From: Aquila chrysaetos chrysaetos
Lineage: Eukaryota; Chordata; Aves; Accipitriformes; Accipitridae
Length of the DNA stretch: 64,000 bases
Assembly: GCF_900496995.4 (NCBI RefSeq)
Contig: NC_044004.1
Coordinates: forward strand, 78,871,538 to 78,935,537
Direction: 5' to 3'
Position 1 is the stretch's first letter. Each line of letters opens with the position of its first letter. Shown one piece after another: positions 36,660 to 50,724 of this stretch. The position numbers were made by a program, and so were the translations under genes. The notes under the pieces were generated by a model, which saw only the letters and a list, made by a program, of their open reading frames with translations, was not told the DNA's origin and did no database searches.

Positions 36660-39469
36660 GTACTTGTGGGGAGTTGGAGGGTCCCCTTTGGAGGGGACCC
36701 AAAAAAGCTGAGCCCTCCCTGCGTGTCTTCATTGCACACTAACTAGGCCGCCTCTGAGCTGATCCAAGGAGATGACGGGTAGTCAGTGAATTTGGCGTGG
36801 GAGAAGGTGGGCAACATGGGCAGAGCTGATCAGGTTTTGAATGGCTCCCCAGTGGTGACCTCTATTTCTAGCTCCTTGGAAGGATATCTTAACCAGCCAC
36901 AGTCCTTTTGGTTGTCTGGCCCTCAGTCTTGGCAAAACAATTTTCTGAGGTGGCTGAGGTCAAAAAAAGAAGAATTTTGTGAACAGCTCAGGTTTTATAT
37001 TATGAGAGTTTGCTGTGAGATGACTTATCTGAGGCAATTCTCCATTTTTCCTGTTTGCTTTTCTAACTGCCTACTATATCAAACCTGTATATTTACACAA
37101 GGAAAATCTCAACAAACAGTTCATGTACAGTATTCAATATTTGTATAGTAGCTTAGAGGAGGTAAGTAGCTGACAAAGTGCATGAAGGTGATATAGACTT
37201 GATAGAAGGTGAATTCTTGTCCCACCAAATCTTTGTGAAGAAATCAGTGCTCAGGAAGAAGGAAGGAATGATCCATCCCAGCTCAGACAGAGCCTGAAGC
37301 ACCTATATATTAGTTTAATAATTCACCTTTTCATGTTTAATCTTAAGTTATATGTTCTAGTGATGTAGCAGCACTTGAATGAGTGAGATGGCACACCAGA
37401 TAATATGAAAAAAAAATTCAAGTGAAAAGAAGAAAAACACAATTTGTGCTTCGGATTATGACTATTTTAGAATTAATGGTACTTTTAAAAAGGCTATCTG
37501 CTTTTTCCTTCACGTGTGTGGCATGTCATATAAAGGGACTATGAATTCTCTGGTTCAGGAACAAGGCTTTATATATGATATAGTACAATTCTGAAGTACT
37601 GAGGTGTAATTGACAAAAACAATCTACAGTGAGATACATCTAATTTGTCTTTTACTTTGCATTTGACCTGGTGTTTGGCTGCTAAACAGTCATCCTGTAA
37701 TTGGACTTACACAATTACACTCTCATTTCCTTTGGTGACAGGGAAACTGCTAAAGGAAGTCTCTGCCATACTCGGTTTAATTTAGATGATCATCCAAATG
37801 CACAGATGTTTATTCAAGTCTCCTCTAGAAAAGGAAGTGGGACTCTCCCAATCACACTGCTGTGATATTTCCAGTGCTCTGGACAGGGCAGGATCTGTGC
37901 AAAAATGCTCTCCCTCCCTTGCACTAAACTATTGCTACACTGTTGGTATTAACTCAGCCCCAGTAAGGAGTGAAAAAAATGGGAAAAAGTGTTTTAAAGT
38001 AGCCTGCAAAATATATTTTTTTTCTAAGTGGCTTGATTTTGTGTTTAAAATGTAAAGTTTACATGATCTGCTATTCTATTCAAATTGATATATGCATTTC
38101 TAACTCGCATGTTGTATTTTTGCATATTATGGATCTAGTTAAATCTAGAAGCAGATAAATGTAATTCCAAAAGAAATTGGAATTGGGTCACAGAGGTGAC
38201 CCATAATATTAAACTTTAGTGCTTTCATATACTGGCTTCCTATTAGATTTCATGTAGTAAGTTTAGAATTTGCCAGTGCCTTATGCTTATACTTAAGCAT
38301 TATTCTCTGCCATTGGTGCACTTTTACTAGTTACAAATTCAGTCATATTCCTGTTACATCTATTATCAGCTGAATGCATTACATATTAAAAACTGACCTC
38401 CTAAACCTTTCCAGGTAAAAACCAACCAACCAAAACAAACTAATAGCAAGTAAATGTGATTTCAATAGCAGTGGGTTTATAGCAATTTAATTCTGTTGAA
38501 TTCAGAATTATACTCTTGGTATCATTGTCTTTTTTTAAAAAAGGAGCTTTTTAAGAAAAAAGGAGCTGTAAGGAATTGTTATCATTGCTATGAAGAAATG
38601 TTCCACTGCCAGAAAAACTCTCTTTCTCACTAAACAATTCGGGCATCTCTAAAACACTGATTGCTGAACAATTTTTTAAAATTATTTTTAGGAACACAAA
38701 GTTACCCCAGAACTTTGGAAAATGTCGGACCACTGTTAGTACTCTGGGAGTTTCTGTACATAAGCAAAGGATTTCTGCTATTCTTCCCAAATATTTATAT
38801 TTACTTTTAGTGTGTATGTTATCCTTAATTTTTCTATGATATTTGCACAACCCTCTTGAATTTTTTTCAAGATTGTAAAATAGGTAACATTCAAAATTCA
38901 CTTTTGCATTGTGCGTACAAATGGACTGCAGAGAAGGCACTGTTGTAAATGGAAGAGGCATTTAATCTAATAACTATTCTAATATTTAATCTTAGAGGAG
39001 AGATTAATTTAAACAAAATACTAACTGAGTTTTAAAAGTCCAGCAAAAGCAAAACTTACAGTTAAGAACAAACAAGCTGTGAAAGCTCCATATCTAAAAT
39101 GGTTTAAGTGTCCTTTTAGAAACTTTGGCCTGGTGCCAACATATATCCACCCCCATATTATAACTGTATTTTGGGGAAAAAAAAAAAATATCACCATTTG
39201 GGAGCTATATTTCCTCAGGTAACATTGGTAAAGCACATAAAATTCCTCCTGTTTAAGCCAATGTAAGCTTGTGAAATCTGTACACTTCTATGAAGCATTT
39301 ATAAAAATGTGATGGTGTTGGACTCTGCCTGCAAAGGCCTTTCTGTGGTGAATGCCAGAAGAAGTACCATGTACAGGACATATTTTTAATATTGACGAAA
39401 ATGGAAAAAACAAGCTCAGCCAAATTTGTGCTCCAGGCTTGGACTGTGAACACTGACAAACTCTCTCAG

Positions 39470-39591
39470 CTACGTCCAGCTGCGGAGGACGGGGAGTTCA
39501 AGAAGTGCACAGTCCATCAATGGCTCCTGTGTGCCTCTTACTGCCCTCATATCTGAATGTCCCCCAGTCATCTTCCTAACTCTTCTGTGTG
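39470..39591 (+). CDS. Weak candidate exon (122 bp)
   Basis: Acceptor cactgacaaactctctcag and donor TGTGTG/gtaagg. Entering in phase 2, the frame is open for 40 codons (YVQLRRTGSSRSAQSINGSC and on) and leaves in phase 1; both other frames stop before the donor. The exit base G and phase fit the candidate at 42976. No family was recognised. Confidence 0.3.
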
Positions 39592-42500
39592 GTAAGGAGT
39601 GATAAAATTTTAGGTTAAAAGAGAAAACTGAGTTTCAAATATACCAGCACTTTCCTCCCTGGTGGTAGAGGAGGCACCACCAAGGAGTGAGTGATTCCAC
39701 CCACAGCCCAGACTTCTCTTTTTCATCTCTCTCCCCATCGAAAGTAGAGGGAGATGGAATGGTAGATTAAACCAGGTGCCTCTCTTTTTTATGATTAAAT
39801 TAGGAAAAATGAATCTACCTTAACTGACTTCCCCAGCAACACACATAATGGTTAGCTGGGGCAGTGACTAACTAATCCATCTGCTGGTATCCTAATTACG
39901 GATATCACGACAGTGGTTTTTTTGTCTTATTGTATGAGTATGGAAGAAAAGCTAAAGAAAATTAACTTTGGTTGACCCAAACAAGAAGTTTTTTGTCTTT
40001 GGTTGGTTGGGTTTTTTTAGCCTGTTTTTTTAACATGTTCTGATTGTCCTGGAATATTATTCTCAACCAAAGTCTAACTTTTGAAAATTGTAAGTTGTTT
40101 GTTTAGCTCTTTCTAGCTTCTAATTGTTTAATTTAGTTCAGTTCCAGCTTGCAAACAATTTCCTCTCTAGAGTTGTTTTCTTTATGAATTATATAAGGAA
40201 AAAGAAGTCCTTCAGCCCTGAATTTAAACACCCTGCCTCGGTACTACTTCTCTTGTGGGCAGCGGCACCATTTGTGCAAGGGAAGTAATGAATTCTTATA
40301 TGATCTTGACATTAGAACTAGCAATATCTCACACTGATAAAGTGCCTTAAGAAAACAGTAGGATAGGCTGGTACATGTACCATAACGTATTAAATGAATA
40401 TAGCCAGGATAAATACCTAAAAATGCCACTATGTATTAAATTAATGTATCGGCAGTGAATGACTGCAATTCCCACCTCCTTGAATTTCAGAAAAGAACTT
40501 CCATTTTCCTGGCGGACGTCTCTTTTAATACGGGGGCAATAGAGACTGAGATTGATAAATAAGCAAGCAAAACCACAAGTCAAATGGTGCCAGGCTCCAT
40601 TCTGAATCTCCTGCATATGATCCCAACAGCCTCAAACAGCCAGCAGGCAATTACTGTTCACAACAGCAAGGCATCTCCAGGGCGCTGGGTCTGCTGTGAT
40701 CATTTATCAGCTCTGTGTTGAAAAATTCATCACTGTAACTGAAATTCATATTTTGTTCTGCTTCCCTGAAATGCAAGGTGAGCCCTTAACGTGGCGATAG
40801 CAGCACCCTTCCCCACCAGAACTTTACAAATCTCACTAAAATCTTTCTTTGCCATTTTGTCTTAATAATAACATGCACTGAGCACATAATACAAGGAACG
40901 GTACTTCTGTCATACAACAAAGTTAATAAAAGACCTCGTACAAAATTCTTACAGCATGTAACAAGTTTCCGTTCATATAAATACGTATATATTTGTTGTT
41001 GTTCTTTACAAACGCAGAAGCATGTAGCATGGTAACATGCACTGACTACTCGTGCACCTGAGCAGCAGACCTCTGCAGGGATTTTGCTGATTATCCCCAA
41101 GTGCACGGACATGGGGGAGTGGCAAGTTGGGCTGAGCTTAAAAAGGGCTGTGCCGGAGAAAGTAGCAAGGACTGTTAGAGGAAATGGCCATTTTCACTAA
41201 CGTCTTACAACTGAATACTTTGACCTGGTTAGTATTATCTTGATGATGAATACCCTGCTCCTCTTTTGTACAACCTTGTGCTCTTAGACCCACATTGTAT
41301 TATGTACATGCATACGTTATATAACTGCTACAAGATTTTATGTTGAGATTCCAAGTTTTACAGCTATACAGGACAAAAGCCGAGTCTGCGTATTGCAAAG
41401 TGTGCGTGGAGTTTGAGGATGCTGTGATCAATACAAAATGGGGAGGTTTCATAGTTAAGACAAAATTAAATCTTAACTGTCTTTTTCACAGAATGAACTT
41501 TCTTCTTACTGCCGAAATTACTAGCTGGGCTGCGAGGCACACTGCCACCAAGGAAGAGAAATTCCTTAGGTCTCCGCTGGTGCTTCATTTATATCTGGCC
41601 TAACAGACAGAATACTGAGTCTGGACTGCAAAGTTATCATTATAATGTCAATATAAATATAATTACATTTTCTCCAGCAGTGGAATTAGTGCCACTAGGA
41701 AACAAAATCATTTTAGGTTTCTCCTGCTGCGTTTGTATGAGCTTGGGGTCTAACTGGCAACCAGGGAAATTTGGCCTTTGTGCTCAAATAATGTAATTCT
41801 ATGCTTTCCATCTCGAGATGAAATTACTACTAGTGGGATTTATGCCATAGGAAAAGAATTTTTGTTGCTAAATCTTTTGGTTGTTCAGGCTGCTTTGTCT
41901 TACCGCATAAAGATAGTTATTTAACTGAATTCGCATACATATATATATACAGCTAGAGATATGTATATATGTCTGTGTGTTGGTTTGGGTGTCTTTTTAG
42001 GGAAGCTAGTGTGAAAGACATTATGATGATGTGAATCATTATGATGAGTGCAGTTTTAATGGAAAAGATGATGAGCCTCCTGGTACCTATTCCCTGTATC
42101 CCTGAGCACACTCATTTTCTAAGACTCTGGAGGTGGACAAGGGCTATCAGCTGTCAGGTCACCAATTTTCACCCACTCTGACATAACTTTCTAGACCGCT
42201 CTGAATACAAACTGCTCTGTCTCCGCTGCGAGCACGCAGTAGTGAGCCCTGGGATGCTGCTCCCCACGTCTCCTTATTGGGGACCCAGACAGGGCGTGCT
42301 AAAGATTTCCTGGCAGGCCACGTGCCCACGTTTTTCCTGGTGAAAGCAAGGACTGGGGATAGGAAAGGGGAAGGGCTTGGTTAACCATAGCCTTGTAGTC
42401 TCTGTTTTAGTGTACATGTCAGTTAGGAAATAAATGAACCGCTGCAGATTCCTGGAGCATTTCTTGTGCATCGGGAGATTCGCTTTTCCCTTAGTATCAC

Positions 42501-42975
42501 AGAAGACATGGTATTAGCTTAGTGATGGTGAAGACCTAATTCTCCCCGATTAAAATTGTACCTCCTGTGCCAGTACTGCAGTGGACTAAACTGTTCTCAA
42601 GAATGTTCTCAAATGAGATAAAATCAACAAACTGAAGCCAATTTCTCTTACACATAGCTATAAGCCTCTTTCAAAAAAGTCTGAAGTTATACTACATGAC
42701 AAGTATTTCAGCTGCTGCTTTAGCATTGTCCAACTGCAGTGATTTAGAGCAAAGCCTTGCCTGCATTTCGATGAAAGCAAGGGGAAAATTTGTGCTCAGG
42801 CTTGCCTGGCCAGCTGGATTCTGAGTGCAAATCAAGCCCTTGTACTGCCCTTATTCAAGTATTAAGGGTACAAATAGGGTGAGGGTAGGTTGGCATTTTA
42901 GTTGGGATCAGAAGTGCACTTCTGAAGCGTATCTCCTGATTTCTGCCACTTACCGTGCTTTTTCTTGCACTGCAG

Positions 42976-43022
42976 GTCAGAGCATAGGCATCAGACTTTG
43001 GGGTGAAACCAACATCGGAAAG
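42976..43022 (+). CDS. Weak candidate exon (47 bp)
   Basis: A strong acceptor (gtgctttttcttgcactgcag) and donor GGAAAG/gtactc. Only the phase-1 entry is open, reading QSIGIRLWGETNIGK and leaving in phase 0. Compatible in phase with the candidate at 39470. Confidence 0.25.
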
Positions 43023-43427
43023 GTACTCCAGGAGGACAATTCCTGTGCTCCAGCCCGTCGGCACATGGGACCAGACTGAAAAACCCAACCACACGTACAA
43101 TATGGATGTGAGGTCCTCATTACCAGCTGTAGATCTGCTCCCGTTTGGCTGTTTAGCTTTCTAATGTAGATACAGCCATCTGACACCCAGAATCCATCAG
43201 CAGGTAAAAAATTATTATTGCATTACAGACTGTTGTTTTTACTCCTAAAATTGTTCCAGATAGGCGCTGGAAGCCCTAAAACAATATAATGTTCATCCCA
43301 AATGAATTGTTCTCATGATTTAAACTCAAGGCTTTCAAATCCTTAGCACAGGGGTTTTTTTTTGCTCCTCAGCCGAAGAAGTAACTCTGCTTTTGAGACT
43401 CTTTGCTAGCATATGCATGTTAGAGAC

Positions 43428-43453
43428 AAAAAAAAAAAAAAAAAAAAAAAAAA
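43428..43453. repeat. Poly-A tract (26 A)
   Basis: An uninterrupted A run. No retrocopy body was recognised upstream. Confidence 0.9.
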
Positions 43454-46400
43454 TCTCTTTTCCCCTCTGACTTACATATCAAATGTGCTTTTTTACTCTT
43501 AGGTAGAATGAATCTTGGCTTTAATTACTTTTATACTAATTACGTGCTTTTAATCTATGGTTTAGTGATTTATTAGTTACAGCTGCAGGGAGCAAAATAC
43601 ACATAGTCTAGGGGAAATGCAACCCTTTGTAGATGGCCGCTGTAGGTCCTTTTTAAGGCCTAAGTAGTTTATAGGCTTTGAACAAATGAACACATTTCAG
43701 TCTTTAAGGATATCATTGCTATCTCCCTATTAGGTATATAGCACTTGCATTGTTAGTCTAACAACTTTAGATGTTAAAAAAAAAACCAAACCAAAACAAA
43801 AAAACAGTTAACAAAAAAGTTTAAAAAAAAGCGTAAAGCCCAAAAAACTTGTAACAGAAAGCTTAAGATCCCGTACTTTCAGACAGGATTTTGTTCAAAC
43901 ATTCTGTATTGGTTTTAAATTTTCCTCTTGTTTTTCTGTCATTGCTATGAAATTGCAAGTGGGTCAGATTCCTAATGTCAGGATAGGATAAATTAATTCA
44001 CAAACTTTCTAGGTATCTGGATTTAAAGTTTTAGTTGGACCGATTTCTAGTATGTAAAAATCATACACTTGTATCACTCTTCCCTTCTGAACATCTGAAA
44101 ATGACAACATTAAAGAATTAGTCCCCAGAGCATTATTATCCACTTCCAACTGATGGGGTAAAAAGAGGCTTGATGACTTCTTCAATACACTGTGGTAAAG
44201 CTGGGAAAGGAACGCAGATGTCCTGGTTCCTCATCCTGTCCCTGAACCACAAACCACACATCCTTGCCTTATTAGCGACAATCACAGCACATGAAAACAG
44301 ACTATTTATATCTAAATATTTCATCTGTTCTCACTCATTATTCCCTAACTCACCAATGTAATTATGTTGGCAAGGCGACAATATCTTTTTCCCAGTAAGC
44401 GCAAACAGATTGTTAGGTTTTCTGCCGAGATACAAGCTGCAGAAGAAGAGCTCCCAAATAACTGAGATCAAAAGGACTGTGTTTTCATTGAACCATCCTT
44501 GGTAATGCAGCAATGGGAGAGAAGATTTCTTAATATCTTCCTTGCTTGACTCTGACAGCTGTATTAAAAGCACTGATCAAGAAAGGTTAACATTGTAAAG
44601 AATATCGACCCAGAATGAGTTAAGCCAAAGAGAAAAAAAAATTAAAAGGGGCTTTAGAAAGTTGTGTTTTTTCAATCAGTTCAATTCCTACTCAATATTC
44701 CGAGACTGTTGTGCAGGGGATGAACCTACCCCTTCTGCAAATCCCCAGTAGGATGGCCCCTGTCCTGGACTAAGTTCCCTGCTTGGAACCTTAAAGCACA
44801 TGCAAGTGTGAAAAACCCATTAGGAGGTGGCTGTGGGCAGGGCTCAGGGGTGCTGGTGGCTTCGGCCGGGTGTCACAGCTCAATTCCCATCGTTCGTGCA
44901 CCACTGGGAATGCTACAACCGCACATCTGGAGACAGCTTGCCCTGGAAGGGCTCGCAAGCCTGCAAACGAGAGTTGGGATCTCTGCAAAGTAAGTGCAGG
45001 TCTAATGATAACGCAGTTGAAACGAGCAGGGTATTTATTTAGCTGATAGCTTTGGCTGAGTTTATACTTGATGAAGCAAACAGAGCATTGCTAGCCCATT
45101 TGATATGCTGGATGTTTCTTTTATACAAACAAGGGAGAAAATGGAAGAGGCTATAAGAACAAAAACTTGCAGTGGTTGAAGGTGTTAAACTGGATCCATA
45201 ACGAGAAGAACAAATTGATTAAGGTAAGCTAACAGACATAAAGAAATGCAATTTTTCCATGTCAATACAAACCTAGTGAATTGTATTAATTTGGGAGGTT
45301 TGCTGTAAGGTTGTAGCCAGATCTATTTCTAAGTTCTTTCCAAACACACTATTGATAATACTGTGTAAAAGTTAATCAAGCAATATTTAGCAGTCCTCTG
45401 AGTTTGCATAACAAGCAACTTTGGATAGAAAAATAAGATTTGTGCAAGGTATATCTGAGATGCACATTTCATAAATATTGTTACAAATTGTCTAAGTGAT
45501 TACGTATTCTCTGAGTAGCAAAAATCATGGTAATTCTGGTAGAATACTTGCTTCCATATATGGGGAATAATGATGCATCCTGGGCAAAATACAAAAGTCA
45601 TTGAGAATTTTGCTACTGAAGTCAGTGACGCCACATTTCACTCTATATAAAGGCAAGGACCTCTCAGCTCTTGACACTGCTTGGGCTGCCTCATCCTGGG
45701 ACTGAAATGGCAGCTACAATCTGTCTCTCAGATGCAGACATCTTAACATTGTATTATATATATGCCACGTGTACAATCCTTTTTATTTTTCAGTGACATG
45801 CAGAGGCATGCTTGCATTTGTTGGTATGTAGACAACACATACACTAGTTCTTCTCAACAGGATACTGGAGTTTATTGCCATAAAACTCTGGGTTACTAAT
45901 TCCAAGCAGACTCAGAGCAAAGGCTGGGAATACAACATTGATTCACAGTGTTCAGGTTTCAAAAATGATCACCAACTAAGAGGAACATTTTGGCTGGAAT
46001 TCTTACCACGCACCCCCAAATGTAACCCTAAAAAGTCTCCCCAGTAGTGGAACACAACTAGTTATATTTGAGAACAATGGAGGGAGAAGGCAGCTAAAGA
46101 GCACTATATTTTCATTTGTTGCTAGTCAGAAACACTCCACTGTACATGTGCTCTTTTGTTTTTTCTTGTCCAGTGTTTGGTGACTCAGTACAGCCCCAGT
46201 ATGATATTGAAGCCCTCCGTTGTTTAACACCACAAGTGAAATGGGCACCATAACCTCTGCATGGCCCTGGAGCTGCATAGGAATTGTTTCCTGCTCTCTG
46301 CAAAGGAAGATGCTTTCAGATTTTGTTAAATGATAACAAATAAGGAAAAGGAGGCCTCCCCTAGTTCTAGCAATCCTATCCCTCCCACTGGGCTTTCCTG

Positions 46401-47670
46401 GAGGTGGCAGAGTTGAAACTCCCAGGTTTTATTTTCAGAACATGGTCATTTCTCATTTTGATATTTTAAAGTAAACAATTCTTGGTTCCCATGTATTATT
46501 CAAGTAGAGAGAAGTGGGTATCCAGTGCATACATAATCAAACACCCAGCCTGCACCAGACAACCTTCTTGGATCACTTGAGAAATTTCCCTATTGCTATT
46601 GTTATCATTCTCCATTCACTTCCTCCAATTATTTTACACTTCAAACATTGTATCCCATGTTTACCCCACAGCTGTGGGGTGAAACAAGCAAGAGCTGTGT
46701 TCCTTCAACACAGCTCCCTTGAACAGTGCTAGCCCACAGGGGAAGAGAGGTAGCTGCACAGATGTTGCTGGTATCACGTTAATACAGAAATAACCTGCTG
46801 AAAGTAGATTTGTTTTCAAATCTTTCAGTGAGAAAAGATCAGTTTCAGAGAGAGGAATTAATGATTTTTTAACCTGCCTATCATGCTCTTTCTTTGCCAG
46901 AATGCAAAATCATTATTGGTGTTTCAAGCTGTAAGGAGTAATGGTGAGGATATTTTTGTTACTGCCAAAACATTTCCATGAAACTGCTATTCAGATCAAA
47001 TTAACTCGAAACTGCAAAGCATGTGTGGATTCCAAATTACTCAACTTGGAGACATTGTTGCATATTGAAATTACACAGTAGAAACCCGCAAAACACTACC
47101 ATCGCTTCAGATTCGCAGGAATGGCAAAAATAGCTCTTAAAAGAATTCTTCTCCTTAAATGCAGTACTGTAACAGACACAGGATTTTGCTATATTTATAA
47201 CAGTATTTCACTACCAGAAAAAAATAGCTTTTCACTCTTTCAGGCAGACTGGTTAGTTCTGACTATTGTTTCTACAGCACTTTAAACATGAACAGCACTG
47301 CTCAAAGAGAACAGTGGCGTGGAAGTGATGCATTAGGAAACTAAAGCACAAAAAGCAAAGAGCTATGACTATTTGTGGAATGACAGACTGAAAATATAAT
47401 TTCAAAAAGTGCAGTAAACTGTCAGAGCTGGTAGGATCCTATTAACTACTCTATTTATAACCCACAATTATCTTTCAGCAACACACCAGTTATGGAAAAG
47501 ACTCAAAAATAGCACCAAAGAGAGGACAGGGCAATACTGTGAATTTCAACTCTTTGATGAACCATCATTCAAGGTATTTCAATGTGTTTTCCTTTGCATA
47601 ATATTCTAAATAGCATTATTGCTGCTTTTCAATAAGGATTCTGTGTTGCAATGAAAGAATGATATGACCA

Positions 47671-48534
47671 TGTGTGATGGAAAAGGACTTAACTGCAAGG
47701 TTCAAGCAAAGGATTTATTTGAACTTCACTTAGAGACTTAACACGCCACTATTGCAGGTTTTACAGATACAATGGAGGAATGCACACTTGCAATTTTTTA
47801 GGGCAAGAGTAGGACATAATTACAACCACAAGCGATTCACAGACAACCACAAGCACACACATGTTTACAAACTTAAAGCATCAACAATATTCACTTACCC
47901 CTCCAGGTAAGGGCTTTCAATCCCAGGGAATGTACCTCGACCAGCATCCCGATCAAGGCGGGGGGAAGGGTTTCCTTCACAAGCCAACTGTATAGTTGAA
48001 GTGACTCCCCTATTTCCAACCTGAATCTTAGAGTTTTTCTCCCCTGACTTGTGGAATGGTGTGTATGGCTATGTCTGAGTGGATTATGATATATGCCTAA
48101 ATGGATTATGTATATCTGAGTGGAGTTTCCCCTTACCTTTCCTTTGTTGGTCTGTGATTGTTTGAATACACAAGGTTGTCGTCTGAAACTGAAGCTGAAA
48201 CCCTCCACGTTTTGGGGTTTTTTTACCTTGCTTCCTCAGGCAACTGAATAGTGGTTGGATTGAGACTCAGGGCATACTATTTATTAAGGGATTTCAAGGC
48301 TTAGTTCAGGTTTTGGTTCTTTGAATGGCACAGCCACCGCCCCGTTTAGTTTAGGGTTTATCAGACAACCCAGGGCTAAGCTGTCTGCACAGCTCCCTGT
48401 GAGTTGTCTCTGCAGAGAGACAGGGCCTCAAGGCGATCCAAGGCTGGGTCGCTTTTGTAACCCCCCACAAGTTGCCTGTATGCACTAGACATGGTGAAAC
48501 TCGTTTGTGAACTATGAGCCGGACAATCCACACA
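47671..48534 (-). mobile_element. Possible solo LTR, minus strand
   Basis: The block starts TGTGTGATGG and ends AATCCACACA, so its termini are inverted (TGTGTG/CACACA). Read on the minus strand, an AATAAA (47719-47714) lies about 40 bases before the end, as expected for R-U5 of a short LTR. The sequence is richer in GC and in short imperfect repeats than its flanks. A candidate target duplication (acca at 47667-47670 and at 48534-48537) is one base out of register with the terminus, and no internal region was found. The family is unknown. Confidence 0.35.
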
Positions 48535-50680
48535 CCATCTTAAAGACATGCCTAAGAGTACCGTGGTTCCGTAAAAGAACCATAAAGGTAATTTTCCAAG
48601 AATCACAGGAAGGGCTGTCTAATTTGGCAATGGAGGTGAGGGGTCATTTTTCTTCAGTAGAGTGGGGATGGACAGATGGAAACACTATATGTAGACAAAA
48701 TCTAAAGTGATAAAACCAGAAACTTCAAACTCTGCTGTCAGAAAAGAGTTGACAAAAAAAAGTGAGGGCTGTAGAAAGAGCTTACCTGTGAGGAATATTG
48801 ACTGTGGCACTGGAGTGGGGTCCTTTGCCCTTTCAGTCACTGGTAATTGGAGATTGACATCTAAAACTTGTGTGCTTTTTCCATGCAAGTTTGTAGTTGA
48901 TTTGTTCTCATTCCTTCAGTGAAATATCCTGAAAAGCAAACAAGAAAGCTATAGGATAAAACAGGTTCCCCAGATGTCGTGAGGAGTGCTCGATGGGCGT
49001 TTGTCTGTAACAGGAAATATGTGCTCTTTCAATATGGTATGTTTTATTGTGGCATAAAATCATAGTGATTTCAGAATCAACTTGATAAAAGGATATTCTG
49101 CACTGGTTAGTGTCTGGTGTATAAGAAGAGTCATAGATAAGGCATCTTGTCTAGAACAATCTGATATGCTCCTCTGGGAAAGGGAAAAGAAATTAAAAAA
49201 ATAAGCGTATTGGGAGGAATGAAATACGAATGATCTTTTCAGAGGCTGTGCTTTTTCCACTTTTTCTTTTAATATGCATGCAATGGCTGCTAAATAAGCA
49301 GAATATAAAGAAGAATGTCCACAAGCATACACAGTGCACACATTTCAAAACAATCTATAAAACTTACTGTCACATGCAGATGAAGTGTTTTATCCTTAAA
49401 AGGATTAAGGTTTGCATGTCTTGGAGGAGAAAAAACCCACTTCCCCTTCAGTTTCACAAAATCAGACCAATTACTATGTTATTAGCGATTAAATTCTTTA
49501 TCCAGACTTAGCAGACAGAAGCAATGAGCGATGCTACAAAACACACAGGACAGCATGGCATTGGCTTTTTAAAATTAATACAAGTTTCTTCTACTAAAAT
49601 CCATCTGTTATGCAAGTTGGACATAAATTCTTGGAAAGCCATGATTTTGATGAGAAACACGCTAAAGGTGAGGTAGCCCTTTAAAAACAGAGATTATCTT
49701 GTAACCTGGGATTTCCTTTGTAACTTTTAAATTAAATTCTTTCTGAACAGTCCTGTCCTCTGTAATGCCAAACACTTTAGAAGATGACTATGAACTCTTC
49801 CATGTTTTCCATGATATTTTCATTGACTGAAGAGATGTTCGTCTCCTCAAACACAGGTACAAAATACACACCTGCAAAGCCAATGATCTGAGAATGCTTG
49901 AAATGGTGATGAAGGAGCTGACTGCCACATTCACACCTCACTATCTGGAGTACTTTTTACATGGTAGGTTTGGCAATGCTCTTGACGTCACCCAGAAGAG
50001 AGTGCACAAGGTTTCCCACATCATCTCTGTTCTCACAAATTCTTGTGGCTTCCAAGAGGAAGAGTTAGCTCTTTGTTCTCCACCTTAAAGAAAAAGAAAT
50101 TTAAATTATGGCTCTGACTCAGTAGGGCATTTCAATACCTAGTTTAAAGCATCCAATGAGCTCCAGTGAGTACAGAAAGTGTGTGGGCAGTCTGAATGAC
50201 ATAGGCACATACATAAATATTCTGCTGAATGAGGCTTCAAACATGCAGTTAGATAAAAAGGAACACAGTAATTCCTTTTTTATCCCTTCTTTTTTTAACA
50301 GTATTTAACTACATTTTTCTTGAACAGGTGTGTGAAAAGCTGCACTATTGTAGATAAAAATATATAAAATGTGGTAGATTAAAGATTTGGAAATTAATTT
50401 CTCAGGGGACCTTTTCCAGTCTAGACTCTATTGACATATCCTGCCAATTTGTTTGTCTGTTCTCCCTGTGAACATAACATTTGATACTGTAGGCAACATA
50501 AAGATCTTTGATAAGCTTGCTACTTCCTGCAGCACTCTGTGTTCACAACGAACTTTTTAAATACAATTTATAGCTTTCAGCTTTCCATTCACCAAGAATG
50601 GAGATTATCCAGGGAAATATCAAAAAAAAAAAAAAAAAAAAAAAGCACTAGTATAGTTGGAGATCACCTAAATGCACTGA
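48535..50680. other. Unassigned DNA with one long near-open stretch
   Basis: From an acceptor-like site at 49750 (tttctgaacag) to 50088 one + frame has a single internal TGA in about 112 codons (for example RMLEMVMKELTATFTPHYLE). A 23-nt A run lies at 50622-50644. No family was recognised. Confidence 0.25.
50622..50644. repeat. Poly-A tract (23 A)
   Basis: Lies about 36 bases outside the CR1 3' end. CR1 elements do not end in poly-A, so it is unlikely to be the CR1 tail. Confidence 0.9.
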
Positions 50681-50724
50681 TCATAGAATCACAGAATCAT
50701 TTAGGTTGGAAAAGACCTTCAAGA

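Larger units (their letters stand above)
35756..47670. other. Mostly unassigned AT-rich DNA
   Basis: Contains weak exon candidates at 36273, 36553, 39470 and 42976, an A run at 43428-43453, and small AT runs (near 41938). I recognised no interspersed repeat family. Remaining open frames are short and without context. Confidence 0.35.
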
